From assembly GCF_015694525.1 (NCBI RefSeq), contig NZ_JADQDM010000001.1:1-64000 (forward strand): a stretch of 64,000 nucleotides of DNA. Reading direction: 5' to 3'. Positions 21,713 to 29,918 of this stretch are shown here, piece after piece. The notes under the pieces were generated by a model. It saw nothing but the letters and a program-made list of their open reading frames with translations. It was not told where the DNA came from and did not search any database. Both the position numbers and the translations under genes were made by a program. This DNA is from Hymenobacter ruricola (GTDB lineage: Bacteria > Bacteroidota > Bacteroidia > Cytophagales > Hymenobacteraceae). Numbering within the stretch: position 1 is the first letter of the stretch; each line of letters opens with the position of its first letter.

Positions 21713-22906
21713 ATGAAAAACGCCATCAACACCCTGCGCATTCAGAATTTCAAGTCAATAAAAGACGTGACGATGCAGCCCCGGCGCGTAAACCTGATTA
21801 TCGGCCAGCCCAACGTCGGCAAGTCGAATATTCTAGAGGCTATGAGTTTGTTGGGGGGAATGGTGTATGATAGAGATGATAAGCTCATGAAACAAATGAT
21901 TCGATATCAGCAGTCAAATCAATTGTTTTATGATAACCTATTACACAATACAGTAAGTGTTACCACGAATAGAGATAACTGCTACTTATGTACGCAGCCT
22001 TGGCGCAGCACATCGGCCGCATTATTCATGAATAGTGAAGCGCAACGCGTTTTTGAGCAAAGAGTGAGCCGGGTGCCACTAATAAGAATAGGAGATGCAT
22101 CTGAGCCAAAGCCGCTCACGCTGGAAGAATGGATTGAAGAAGTTATTAGGCGGGATAACAGGGAGCAGAAAAGTATGCCTGATTCTGCTGAGTATGGTTG
22201 GCTTGAATTTGATTCGGATGGAAAAGTGAGTTCACGAAATTCGAATGGCTTTAGGAATGCCTCTATGTCTATTATTCCTTATGTTTCAGTTCGGCCGTAC
22301 CTGTTTGTTAAAGGTAGTGAGGTAGGTAAAAATTATTCATTGCCTTATCTAGCCCCACCCCATGGGGACAATTTGAAGAATATCATTCAGACCTATCGCG
22401 GGTTGCGAGAAGAGGTGGCGGAAATGTTCAATAAATATGGGTTGAAGCTACTGCTGCGAATGGTGAGCAATGAGCTAGAAGTAGTAAAAGAAGACGGAGG
22501 ACTTATCTACTCCTACCCCTATTCCAGCATTGCCGATACCCTGCAGCGCATCATCTTCTACCTGGCCGCCATTGAGAGCAACGACGACGCGGTGATTTTG
22601 CTGGAAGAGCCTGAGGCGCATTCCTACCCGGTGTACGTGTCGATGCTGGGGCGGCGCATGGTGGAGAGCCGCAACAACCAGTTTTTTGTGGCCACGCACA
22701 GCCCCTATCTCATCACCGAAATCCTGGAGCAGATGCTGCCGGATGAGGGGCAGGCGTCGGAGCTGGCCATTTTCGTGGCCTACTACGAGGACTACCAAAC
22801 CAAGGTGAAGCAGCTAAGCGACGAGGAGGTGCGGGCCATTCGGGTCGACGAGTTGGATGTGTTCTACAACATGAGCCGCTTCATTCCGCGCCCTGCCAAT
22901 GGCTAA
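21713..22906 (+). CDS. AAA/ABC-type ATPase (OLD/AAA15-like)
   Basis: This encodes 397 residues. The start at 21713 gives the usual N terminus of this class (LRIQNFKSIKDVTM), followed by Walker A GQPNVGKS (31-38). The signature-like YSSIADTLQRII comes before Walker B (VILLEEPEAH, Glu298-Glu299) and the switch histidine His329 (VATHSPYLI). These mark SMC-like ATPases related to OLD and RecF proteins, several of which are phage-defence sensors. The next gene overlaps by 8 bp and encodes a TOPRIM-like protein. The middle (about 21830-22515) is far more AT-rich than both ends, suggesting a swapped central module. The defence role is inferred. Confidence 0.85.
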   Translation: MKNAINTLRIQNFKSIKDVTMQPRRVNLIIGQPNVGKSNILEAMSLLGGMVYDRDDKLMKQMIRYQQSNQLFYDNLLHNTVSVTTNRDNCYLCTQPWRSTSAALFMNSEAQRVFEQRVSRVPLIRIGDASEPKPLTLEEWIEEVIRRDNREQKSMPDSAEYGWLEFDSDGKVSSRNSNGFRNASMSIIPYVSVRPYLFVKGSEVGKNYSLPYLAPPHGDNLKNIIQTYRGLREEVAEMFNKYGLKLLLRMVSNELEVVKEDGGLIYSYPYSSIADTLQRIIFYLAAIESNDDAVILLEEPEAHSYPVYVSMLGRRMVESRNNQFFVATHSPYLITEILEQMLPDEGQASELAIFVAYYEDYQTKVKQLSDEEVRAIRVDELDVFYNMSRFIPRPANG

Positions 22907-23459
22907 CTACGCGCTGTTCGTGCCCGAATGCTGGGCCGATACCGCCCTCATGCTGGCCTTGCTGCACGACCGGGACGACTTCATTAGCCACGCGCAGGGC
23001 ATCGGCAAGGTGGGCGGGGTGCTGCGCCGGCAGGGTGCCGACGCCAGCGGGCAGGCGCGCCGGGTAGTGGGCATGGTCGACGGCGATAAGAAGTTTGCCG
23101 AGCAGCCCTACCTCTCCGAATTTACGGAAGTGGTGGCCGGCGGTTGGGACAAGCGCCACCACCCGCACTGCATTGTGCGGCACCCCGGCCAGCCGGCCCA
23201 CCACCTCATTGTGCTCCATCCGGCCTGCGATGCCTGGCTGCTGCGCACGGCCCTGGCCGCTGGCATCGACTTGCTGGCGCTCGGGCTGCCCGCCGAGCTG
23301 GTGCCTTTCAAAAACTTCTGCAAGCAAGATGGGGTGACGGAGAACAAAGCGCTGCAACTGCTGCTACGGGAGTTGCAGCGCCGCCGTCCGCCGGCCTACC
23401 AGGAATTGGCCGAATTTGTGTCGCGGGTGATGAATATTGCTCCCCCGCGCCATCCTTAG
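22899..23459 (+). CDS. Small TOPRIM-like protein, partner of the AAA ATPase
   Basis: This encodes 186 residues and overlaps the ATPase gene by 8 bp, implying coupled translation. The N terminus (ALFVPECWADTALMLALL, Glu10) and the later GMVDGDKKF (Asp61, Asp63) resemble the Glu and DxD motifs of a TOPRIM fold. The C-terminal half is helical (CDAWLLRTALAAGIDLLALG). Small TOPRIM partners of AAA ATPases are known in defence systems such as PARIS and AbiL/RloB-type pairs. I cannot place this one in any named family. The fold call is tentative; it could instead be an unrelated accessory protein. Confidence 0.6.
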   Translation: MANYALFVPECWADTALMLALLHDRDDFISHAQGIGKVGGVLRRQGADASGQARRVVGMVDGDKKFAEQPYLSEFTEVVAGGWDKRHHPHCIVRHPGQPAHHLIVLHPACDAWLLRTALAAGIDLLALGLPAELVPFKNFCKQDGVTENKALQLLLRELQRRRPPAYQELAEFVSRVMNIAPPRHP

Positions 23460-23481
23460 CCCCACACGCTGGCGGGAGCTT

Positions 23482-24285
23482 CTACTTCTCAAACACCTCG
23501 TTCAGCAGGCCGGCCAGCCGGACGCCGGCTTTGAGAATCTGGTCTTCCACGGTGGGGCCGAAGGTGGGGTAGAAATGCCAGTCGAACTTGGGGTTGGTGA
23601 CCGGCGCGGCGTAGGCCGGCCCGCACAGTTGGTACGACTCGAACAGCCAGGCGGTGGGGTCGCTTTTCTGCCATTCCTTGATTTGGGCGGGCGTGGCGTG
23701 GTCGTAGGCCGCCGCCATCTCGGTGAACGTGAAGCCGGGGTATTCCACCAGGTCGCCGTCCCACACGCTGTGGAGGTTGGTGTCGCGGCCGCGCCAGCTC
23801 ACCTGAATGGTGTTGCCGCCCTTGTCTTCGAGGTGGCCCAGGTGCAGGGGCTGGTGCACGTCGCCCACCAAGTGAATGAGGAACTTGAGGGCAATGCGCT
23901 TTTCGTCGGCCGTTTTCTTGGGGTCCTTCAGGTCCTGGCGCACTTGCAGCAGGGCGGCGTAGGCGTTGGTGGGCAGGGCCGGAGCGGGCGCCACGGTGGC
24001 CTTGAGCTGAGCGGTGAAGGCGGCGTAGTCGAGGCCCGGGGCCACGTTCACGTAGTGCCAGGGCGCCGTGTCCTTGAACTGCGGGTCGTTGCGCAGCTCA
24101 TCGGCCCAGGTGCTGACCAGCGGCATCGTTTCGTGCCCCAGAATTCGGGCAATTTCGCGCTTGGCCGCGTTGGAAAGGTGGTTTTCGGCAATGCGGGCCA
24201 CGGCGCGGTGGCCCAGCACGCCCCAGGCCAGCAGGCGGTAGGGGGCGGATGTCAGGACCAGCAGGATAAGGATTTTTCGGAACAT
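23482..24285 (-). CDS. S1/P1-type zinc nuclease
   Basis: This encodes 267 residues. The start at 24285 gives a signal peptide (MFRKILILLVLTSAPYRLLA) that would be cut to expose Trp21, the N-terminal zinc ligand of this family (AWGVLGH). Other ligands are visible: His26, Asp62 in STWADE, the His of PWHYVN, LIHLVGDVHQPLH, and the later NLHSVWDGDLVE. The enzyme degrades single-stranded DNA and RNA in the periplasm or outside, probably for phosphate or nucleotide scavenging. It ends 22 bp from the TOPRIM-like gene, in convergent orientation. Confidence 0.92.
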   Translation of the reverse strand: MFRKILILLVLTSAPYRLLAWGVLGHRAVARIAENHLSNAAKREIARILGHETMPLVSTWADELRNDPQFKDTAPWHYVNVAPGLDYAAFTAQLKATVAPAPALPTNAYAALLQVRQDLKDPKKTADEKRIALKFLIHLVGDVHQPLHLGHLEDKGGNTIQVSWRGRDTNLHSVWDGDLVEYPGFTFTEMAAAYDHATPAQIKEWQKSDPTAWLFESYQLCGPAYAAPVTNPKFDWHFYPTFGPTVEDQILKAGVRLAGLLNEVFEK

Positions 24286-24454
24286 CAGCGAAGGGGGTGA
24301 GGGCAGGAGCAAGCGGTTCTCCGACCGTTCGGATACCGGCCAGCGCAAGCAGAACCACAAAGCTAGCGTCCGGCCGCAACAGATGAATGCGCAGCCGGCA
24401 AAGTAGCGGCCGCCCCGCCATAAAGAACTGAAAGCCGCGGCGGGAGCATGTTTT

Positions 24455-24895
24455 GTGTCGTTATTTGAATGCGCCAAATGCCATTGCCTGCGTTATCCGT
24501 CAGCTCACGTGCAAACCATCATCGATTCTCCTGCCCTGTTCATCGGCCGCGATGAGTCCAATAGCTGGCTGTACGTTGACCTGCGCGGCGCCTACGACGG
24601 CCCCGCGGCCCAAGCCGCCTGCCAGCAGATGCTAACCAGCCTGCGCCAGTGGCCCTGCCAGAAAATCCTGACCGACGGCACCAACATCCTCGCCGTGCAC
24701 ATGCAGCGCACGCAGTGGGGCAGCCGGTGGCTGGAAGAGATGCAGGCCGCCGGCTTGCGCTATTTTGCCTGGGTGCTGCCCCTCAGCCTGCAGGCCCGCC
24801 ACGCCACCGAAGAGCGGGTGCACCCCATCAGCAGCCCCTTGGTGGGCACTTTCGATGACATAGCGTCGGCGTATGTGTGGCTGCAACAGCAGTGA
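24455..24895 (+). CDS. Hypothetical protein, STAS-like fold possible
   Basis: This encodes up to 146 residues from a GTG start. A second in-frame GTG at 24509 would give 128 residues and may be the true start, because the extra N terminus (ECAKCHCLRYPSAH) does not look like part of the fold. The core (WLYVDLRGAYDGPAAQAAC, QKILTDGTNI) resembles small SpoIIAA/STAS-like proteins and loosely the protein at 14695-15141. There is no signal peptide. Function unknown. Confidence 0.6.
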   Translation: MSLFECAKCHCLRYPSAHVQTIIDSPALFIGRDESNSWLYVDLRGAYDGPAAQAACQQMLTSLRQWPCQKILTDGTNILAVHMQRTQWGSRWLEEMQAAGLRYFAWVLPLSLQARHATEERVHPISSPLVGTFDDIASAYVWLQQQ

Positions 24896-24963
24896 GGAAA
24901 GGATAACTTAAAAAGCTCGGCATGACGTTCTAATAGACGCCATATTATTAAGGACCACTGCCC

Positions 24964-25941
24964 GTGTACACCAACCCCATCATCGACGACAACTTTCCGG
25001 ACCCCACCATCATCCGCGCCACCGATGGGCAGTACTACGCCTACGGCACCCAAACCAAGCGCGCCGGCGTCATCATCAACCTGCAGGTGGCGCGGTCGTC
25101 GGACTTAATCGACTGGGAATACCTCGGCGAAGGCCTGCCCGAAAAGCCGGTGTGGGCCCGGCAAAGCCAGAAAATATGGGCGCCCCACGTGAGCGAGCAC
25201 GGCGGCCGCTTCTACCTCTACTACTCGGCCCGGCCCGATGGCGCCGACTTTCTCAGCCTGGCCGTGGCCGTGGCTGAGAGCCCCGCCGGGCCCTTCCGCG
25301 ACAGCGGCCAGCCGCTGCTGCCCGGCCCCGGCTTCACCTGCATCGACCCCATGGCGTTCGACGACCCCGCCACCGGCCAGCGGCTGCTGTACTGGGGCTC
25401 GGGCTTCGGGCCGATTTGGGTGCGCGAGCTGGCCGAGGACCGGCTCAGCTTCCGCCCCGGCACCGAGGCGCGGGCCGTGGTGCACCCCAGCGGGAGCGAC
25501 GACCCCGCCGACTACCACCGCGTCGTGGAAGCCGCCTGGGTGCACCAGCGCGACGGCTGGTACTACCTCTTTTTTTCGGGGGATAACTGCTGCGGCCCCC
25601 ATGCCCACTACGCCGTGCTGGTGGCCCGCGCCCGCCACGCCACCGGCCCCTTCGAAACCTATGCCACCGCCAGTGCCAACCCGCACACCGCCCTGCTGGC
25701 CGCGAATGCCCACTGGCGCGCCCCCGGCCACAACTGCGTGGTGACCGATGCCGCCGGCCACGACTGGCTGGCCTACCACGCCATCGACCCGCGCCAGCCC
25801 ACCTTCGATGCCATCGACGACTCCGAAGGCTACTCGCGCCGCGTGCTGCTCCTCGACCGCCTCACCTATGCCGACGGCTGGCCCGTGGTGGCCGGCAACT
25901 CGCCCTCCTGGCAGCCCCAGCCCGCGCCGGTGGGGCAGTAA
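24964..25941 (+). CDS. Glycoside hydrolase family 43 enzyme
   Basis: This encodes 325 residues from a GTG start. It has the five-bladed propeller signature of GH43: the base Asp13 in NFPDPTIIR, the pKa-modulating Asp in FTCIDPMAFDD, and the acid Glu in VVEAAWVHQRDGWYYLFFS. Members cleave alpha-L-arabinofuranoside or beta-xyloside links. Arabinan side chains of pectin are a plausible substrate given the lyase and esterase at 13.8-17.4 kb. No signal peptide is seen, so it may act on imported oligosaccharides or have a misjudged start. Confidence 0.88.
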   Translation: MYTNPIIDDNFPDPTIIRATDGQYYAYGTQTKRAGVIINLQVARSSDLIDWEYLGEGLPEKPVWARQSQKIWAPHVSEHGGRFYLYYSARPDGADFLSLAVAVAESPAGPFRDSGQPLLPGPGFTCIDPMAFDDPATGQRLLYWGSGFGPIWVRELAEDRLSFRPGTEARAVVHPSGSDDPADYHRVVEAAWVHQRDGWYYLFFSGDNCCGPHAHYAVLVARARHATGPFETYATASANPHTALLAANAHWRAPGHNCVVTDAAGHDWLAYHAIDPRQPTFDAIDDSEGYSRRVLLLDRLTYADGWPVVAGNSPSWQPQPAPVGQ

Positions 25942-26025
25942 ACCGGCTTCCGCAAAAATGAGCCGGCGGCAAGCTGCCGACGGCCGGTTTCCCGTATCTT
26001 GGGCTGCACCGAAACCTCTCCGCCT

Positions 26026-28164
26026 ATGCCGCTCGCCTTACCGTCTTTTCGTAGATTGAGTTTCTGGATGGCCTCCTTGCTGGGCGTTGGGGTGCTGAGT
26101 AGCGGCCCCACACAGGCCCAGGCCCCCGGCGCCGAGCTGCGCTGCCTGATGCTGCCGCTGGCACCCGAGCAGCGGGCGCAACAGGCGGCGCTGGTGGTGG
26201 AGGCAGAAGTGCTGGACGCGCAGGGTTTTTGGAATGAGAACCACGCCCGGCTTTTCACCCGGCACCGGCTGCGGGTGTTTTCGCTGCTGAAAGGCCAGGT
26301 GGCCGACACGACGGAGCTGGTACTGATTACGGAAGGTGGCCGGCTGGGGCTCGACCAGCAGGTGCTGACCAATACCCTGCAGCTGGCGCCCGGCCAGCAG
26401 GGCATCTTTTTCCTGAGCCGCGCGCCCTGGCTGGGCATTGCCACGGCTGGCCGCGCCTACACGCCCTACGGCAGCGAGCAGGGCTTTATTGCCTTTAACA
26501 CCATTGAGCAAACCGCTGCTGAGCCCTTTCGCACCTATCCGGCCGTCGATGCGGCCTTTTACCGGAAGCTGGCCGGCCTCACGGGGCAGGCCCGCCGGGT
26601 GCTGCAGCCCAACCTGTCGATGATGGCCGCCACGGCGGTGGGCCCGGCCCGACGGGTCACGGCGCCCACCGTCGCCAGCTTCGCCCCCCGAAGCTTGCCG
26701 GCCGGCACCGGGGCCGTGCTCACCATCGACGGGGCCGGCTTCGGCAACAGCCAGGGGACGGGCTTCGTGGAGTTTCGCAACGCCGACGATGGCGGCGCCA
26801 CCTTCGTGAAAGCCCGCGCGGCCGACTACGTGAGCTGGACCAATACGCGCATTCAGGTAAGAGTGCCTTCCACGGCCAACGGCGGCCTGCCCGTGAGCAA
26901 CGGCCATCCGGCCGGCTCGGGCACCATCCGCGTGACCACCGCCGACCAAGTGGCAGCGGAAAGCTCCAGCGCCCTCACCGTCGTCTACGCCCTCACCACC
27001 GTCGAAAGCACCGACGGCACCCTGCTTCAGCGGCCCAACCACGTGGCCCTGAATGCCAGCGGCGGCATTTCCTTCCGCTTCGGTCCCGGCTTCGCGGCCA
27101 ACGCCCCGGCGGCGGCGGCGTGGCAGCGGGCGCTGGCCACCTGGCGCTGCCAAACGGGCATGAACTGGGAAGTGGGCGCCCCCAACGCCACCAGCGCCAT
27201 TGCCGACGACGGCCAGAACGTGGTGGCCTTCGATGCCGGCCCCGAGCTGCCGGCCCAGGTGCTGGGCCGCACCACCAGCTACTACCGCGGCTGCTACGCG
27301 CCCAGCGGCGAGGTGGTATTTTGGGTAAAGGAAATCGACATGCAGTTCGACGACGCCAGCAACTTTCAGTTTGGGCCCGCGCCGCCCCTGACTTCGCTGC
27401 GGCAGATTGATTTTGAGTCGGTGGCCGTGCACGAGTTGGGCCACGCTCACCAGCTCAGCCACCTCAACCTGCCGGGAGCCGTGATGCACTACGCCGTGTC
27501 CGTCGGCCAGCTCTCGCGTAGCCTCAACCCCGCGAGCGACGTGGCCGGCGGGCGCCAGGTGCTGCGCGTGCGCAGCCTGCGCACCCTGGGCTGCGGCGGC
27601 CCGGCCCTGCTGCCCGCCCCGCTCACCAGCTTTGCCGCCCAATACGTCGCTGGCGCGGGCGTCACCCTGACATGGGCCACCCGCGACGAATGCTTCCTGA
27701 GCGGTTTTGTGGTGGAGCGCACCGCCGCCGGCGACACCACCGCTTGGGTGCGGCTGGGCGCGGTGGCCAACCGGGTGCCCGGCGGTTCTTATCAGTACAC
27801 TGATGCTGCCGTGCCCGGTGGCCTGCTCTACTACCGCCTGCGCCTGCTACGGCCCGACGGCTCCCTCGACAACGTGGCCCCCGCCGTGCTCAGCACCGAC
27901 GGCGCCAACGCTACCATTTCGATTTTCCCCAACCCCGTGAGCGACGACGTGCTGCGCGTGCAATACCCCGCGGCCGCCGAAACCACCGTGACTTTCCGCA
28001 TCTTCGACCGACTGGGCCGCCGGGCCCGCGCCAGCCTGCTGAGCCTGCCCGTGGGGCTCAACGTGGTGCCGCTGTCCATTGCGGGCCTGGCGCCGGGCCT
28101 CTACGTGCTGTTTTGGCAGGATGCGCAGGGCCGCACCGGTAGCAGCCGGTTTGTGCGGTACTAG
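26026..28164 (+). CDS. T9SS-exported metzincin-like metalloprotease with IPT/TIG domain
   Basis: This encodes 712 residues. ATG 26026 follows a near-consensus -7 box (TATCTTGGG at 25995). A signal sequence (WMASLLGVGVLSSG) comes first. An IPT/TIG-like domain lies near residues 215-320 (PTVASFAPRSLPAGTGAVLTI). The catalytic region has HELGHAHQLSH at His469-His479, an HExxHxxxxxH zinc site whose usual Gly is replaced by Gln, followed by VMHY as a possible Met-turn. A fibronectin-like region and a type A T9SS sorting domain (SIFPNPVSDD to SSRFVRY) end it. It should be secreted through the type IX system. Substrate unknown. Confidence 0.82.
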   Translation: MPLALPSFRRLSFWMASLLGVGVLSSGPTQAQAPGAELRCLMLPLAPEQRAQQAALVVEAEVLDAQGFWNENHARLFTRHRLRVFSLLKGQVADTTELVLITEGGRLGLDQQVLTNTLQLAPGQQGIFFLSRAPWLGIATAGRAYTPYGSEQGFIAFNTIEQTAAEPFRTYPAVDAAFYRKLAGLTGQARRVLQPNLSMMAATAVGPARRVTAPTVASFAPRSLPAGTGAVLTIDGAGFGNSQGTGFVEFRNADDGGATFVKARAADYVSWTNTRIQVRVPSTANGGLPVSNGHPAGSGTIRVTTADQVAAESSSALTVVYALTTVESTDGTLLQRPNHVALNASGGISFRFGPGFAANAPAAAAWQRALATWRCQTGMNWEVGAPNATSAIADDGQNVVAFDAGPELPAQVLGRTTSYYRGCYAPSGEVVFWVKEIDMQFDDASNFQFGPAPPLTSLRQIDFESVAVHELGHAHQLSHLNLPGAVMHYAVSVGQLSRSLNPASDVAGGRQVLRVRSLRTLGCGGPALLPAPLTSFAAQYVAGAGVTLTWATRDECFLSGFVVERTAAGDTTAWVRLGAVANRVPGGSYQYTDAAVPGGLLYYRLRLLRPDGSLDNVAPAVLSTDGANATISIFPNPVSDDVLRVQYPAAAETTVTFRIFDRLGRRARASLLSLPVGLNVVPLSIAGLAPGLYVLFWQDAQGRTGSSRFVRY

Positions 28165-28171
28165 CGGCGGG

Positions 28172-28702
28172 CTACAGGCTGCGGCCCACCACGGGCCGGG
28201 CCGCCTCCGAAGCCGCCGGGGCCACGGCGTAGCTGGCCAGCTGCCCCTCGTCGAGGTTGCCGTTGAACCATTCGTCTTCGATGTTGGCGCCCAGCTTTTT
28301 GTAGAACGTGATGGCGGGTTCGTTCCAGTTCAGCACCTGCCACTTCAGGCGCACGGCTCCGGTTGCCCGGGCCTCGGCCACCACGGCATCGAACAGCAGC
28401 CGGCCCAGGCCGCCGCGCCGCGCCGATTCCGTCACCACCAGGTCTTCCAGGTACAGCATGCGGCCTTTCCAAGTGGAGTACGCGGTGTAGAACAAGGCCA
28501 GGCCGACGATTTCGGCGGCCTCGTTTTCGAGCACGAAGAAGCCGAAAATGGGCGCCGGCCCGAAGCCGTCGCGCTGCATGGCCGTGAGCGTGTTGGTCAC
28601 CGCTTCCGGGGCCCGCTCGTACAGCGCCAGCTCGTGAATCAGGCCCAGCACCTGGGGCAAATCGGTTTCGACGCCGCGACGCAGCACAAGGTTGTTTTCC
28701 AT
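28172..28702 (-). CDS. GNAT acetyltransferase, diamine/thialysine type
   Basis: This encodes 176 residues from the second of two adjacent ATG codons; the first at 28705 is equally possible. The sequence follows the SAT-like branch of GNAT enzymes: LIHELALYERAPEAV near the start, then FYTAYSTWKGRMLYLEDLVV, and the acetyl-CoA loop ARRGGLGRLL. VLNWNEPAITFYKKLGA and a DEW motif come after. Family members acetylate polyamines or thialysine. It is convergent with the protease gene, 7 bp apart. Confidence 0.88.
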   Translation of the reverse strand: MENNLVLRRGVETDLPQVLGLIHELALYERAPEAVTNTLTAMQRDGFGPAPIFGFFVLENEAAEIVGLALFYTAYSTWKGRMLYLEDLVVTESARRGGLGRLLFDAVVAEARATGAVRLKWQVLNWNEPAITFYKKLGANIEDEWFNGNLDEGQLASYAVAPAASEAARPVVGRSL

Positions 28703-28804
28703 CATAGTATGCCCGCCGGGCCGGTGCAGTAAAAAGAAATTGAGCCGCCACCGCATTAGCAGCAACGGCTCAATAAAGAAAACCTGAGGCAGCAAACGGC
28801 CGGA

Positions 28805-29035
28805 TTACATCTGGGGCTGCATCTTTTTGATGTCTTCGGTGGCGTTCACCGAGTTCAGCTCGCGGTACTGCTCGGGCTGCTTGGCACCCTTGGTGGTGTC
28901 GGGGGCGGCGGGCAGGGGCGGCAGCTCGGTGGTGGCAATGTCATCGTCGCCTTCCGTGGCCGAAGGACCGCAGGACGGCAGCGTAAACGACAGCAGGGCA
29001 GCGGCCAGCAGGCCGGGGAGGAACGTTTTTTTCAT
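28805..29035 (-). CDS. Small lipoprotein
   Basis: This encodes 76 residues with a lipoprotein signal (MKKTFLPGLLAAALLSFTLP, then SCG). The mature part is acidic, then proline-rich, ending in a charged helix (TEDIKKMQPQM). No domain is recognisable. It is divergent from the glycosyltransferase gene, with about 115 bp between starts. It probably sits in the outer or inner membrane leaflet. Function unknown. Confidence 0.68.
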   Translation of the reverse strand: MKKTFLPGLLAAALLSFTLPSCGPSATEGDDDIATTELPPLPAAPDTTKGAKQPEQYRELNSVNATEDIKKMQPQM

Positions 29036-29150
29036 GTGTGGGGAAACGAATGCGGGCGCAAGTTACGCACGGCGGGCGGCTTGCCATACGGAAATATTGC
29101 ACCCGCAGTAGACGCAATGCCGAGGAAAAACGCCGGATATTTGCTCAACA

Positions 29151-29918
29151 ATGCCCATTTCCCTTTCTGTCGTCGTCATCACCTTCAACGAAGCGGCCAA
29201 CATTGCCCGCTGCCTCGAAGCCCTGGGCGACGTGGCCGACGACGTGCTGGTGGTCGATTCCTTTTCCACTGATAACACGGTGGAAATCTGCCGGCAGCAC
29301 GGCGTCCGCGTCATTCAGCACGCTTTCGCCGGCTACGTGGAGCAGAAAAACTACGCCACCGGCCAGGCCCAGTTCGACCACGTGCTCCAGCTCGACGCCG
29401 ACGAAGTGCTGACCGAGGAGCTGCGCCGGTCCATCCGGGCCGCCAAAGCCGACTGGCAGCACGCTGCCTACTCCCTGGCCCGCCTCACCAACTACTGCGG
29501 GCACTGGGTGCGCCACGGCGGCTGGTACCCCGACCGCAAGCTGCGCCTCTACGACCGCCGCCTGGGCCGCTGGACCGGGCTGCTCCTGCACGAGCGCTAC
29601 GAAGTGACCGCCGGCCAAACCACTGGCACCCTTGCCGGCGATGCCCTGCACTACAGCTACTACAGCATCGCGCAGCACGTCAGCCAGCTCAACAAGTTCA
29701 CCAGCATCACGGCCCAGGAGCTGGACCTGCGCGGCCAAACCCGCGTGACTTTGTTTCACCTGCTGCTCAAGCCGCTCTGGAAATTCGTGCACGGCTACTT
29801 TTTCCGGCTGGGCTTGCTCGATGGGTTCGCGGGCCTGTGCATCGCCGGCATCTCGGCTTGGGGCGTGTTTCTGAAATTCGCCAAGCTGAAAACCCGCACC
29901 GAAAGCGCCGAAGCATGA
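29151..29918 (+). CDS. Family 2 glycosyltransferase, lipopolysaccharide-core type
   Basis: This encodes 255 residues. The GT-A fold starts at once (ISLSVVVITFNEAANIARC) and carries the nucleotide-sugar site QLDADEV, a DxD-like motif. VDSFSTDNTVEIC and the LHERYEV region resemble KdtX/WaaE-like LPS core transferases. It ends with a hydrophobic stretch (FFRLGLLDGFAGLCIAG), suggesting membrane association. The stop overlaps the start of the GT9 gene by 4 bp, so both probably build the same surface glycan. Confidence 0.88.
   Translation: MPISLSVVVITFNEAANIARCLEALGDVADDVLVVDSFSTDNTVEICRQHGVRVIQHAFAGYVEQKNYATGQAQFDHVLQLDADEVLTEELRRSIRAAKADWQHAAYSLARLTNYCGHWVRHGGWYPDRKLRLYDRRLGRWTGLLLHERYEVTAGQTTGTLAGDALHYSYYSIAQHVSQLNKFTSITAQELDLRGQTRVTLFHLLLKPLWKFVHGYFFRLGLLDGFAGLCIAGISAWGVFLKFAKLKTRTESAEA

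Noticed and set aside
23482..24285. S1/P1 nuclease as a third component of the ATPase/TOPRIM pair
   Set aside because: It is on the opposite strand, has a signal peptide for export and is a common scavenging enzyme, so a link is not supported.
26038..27642. 534-codon minus-strand frame opposite the T9SS protease gene
   Set aside because: The plus strand has a signal peptide, zinc motif and sorting domain. The antisense frame has none.
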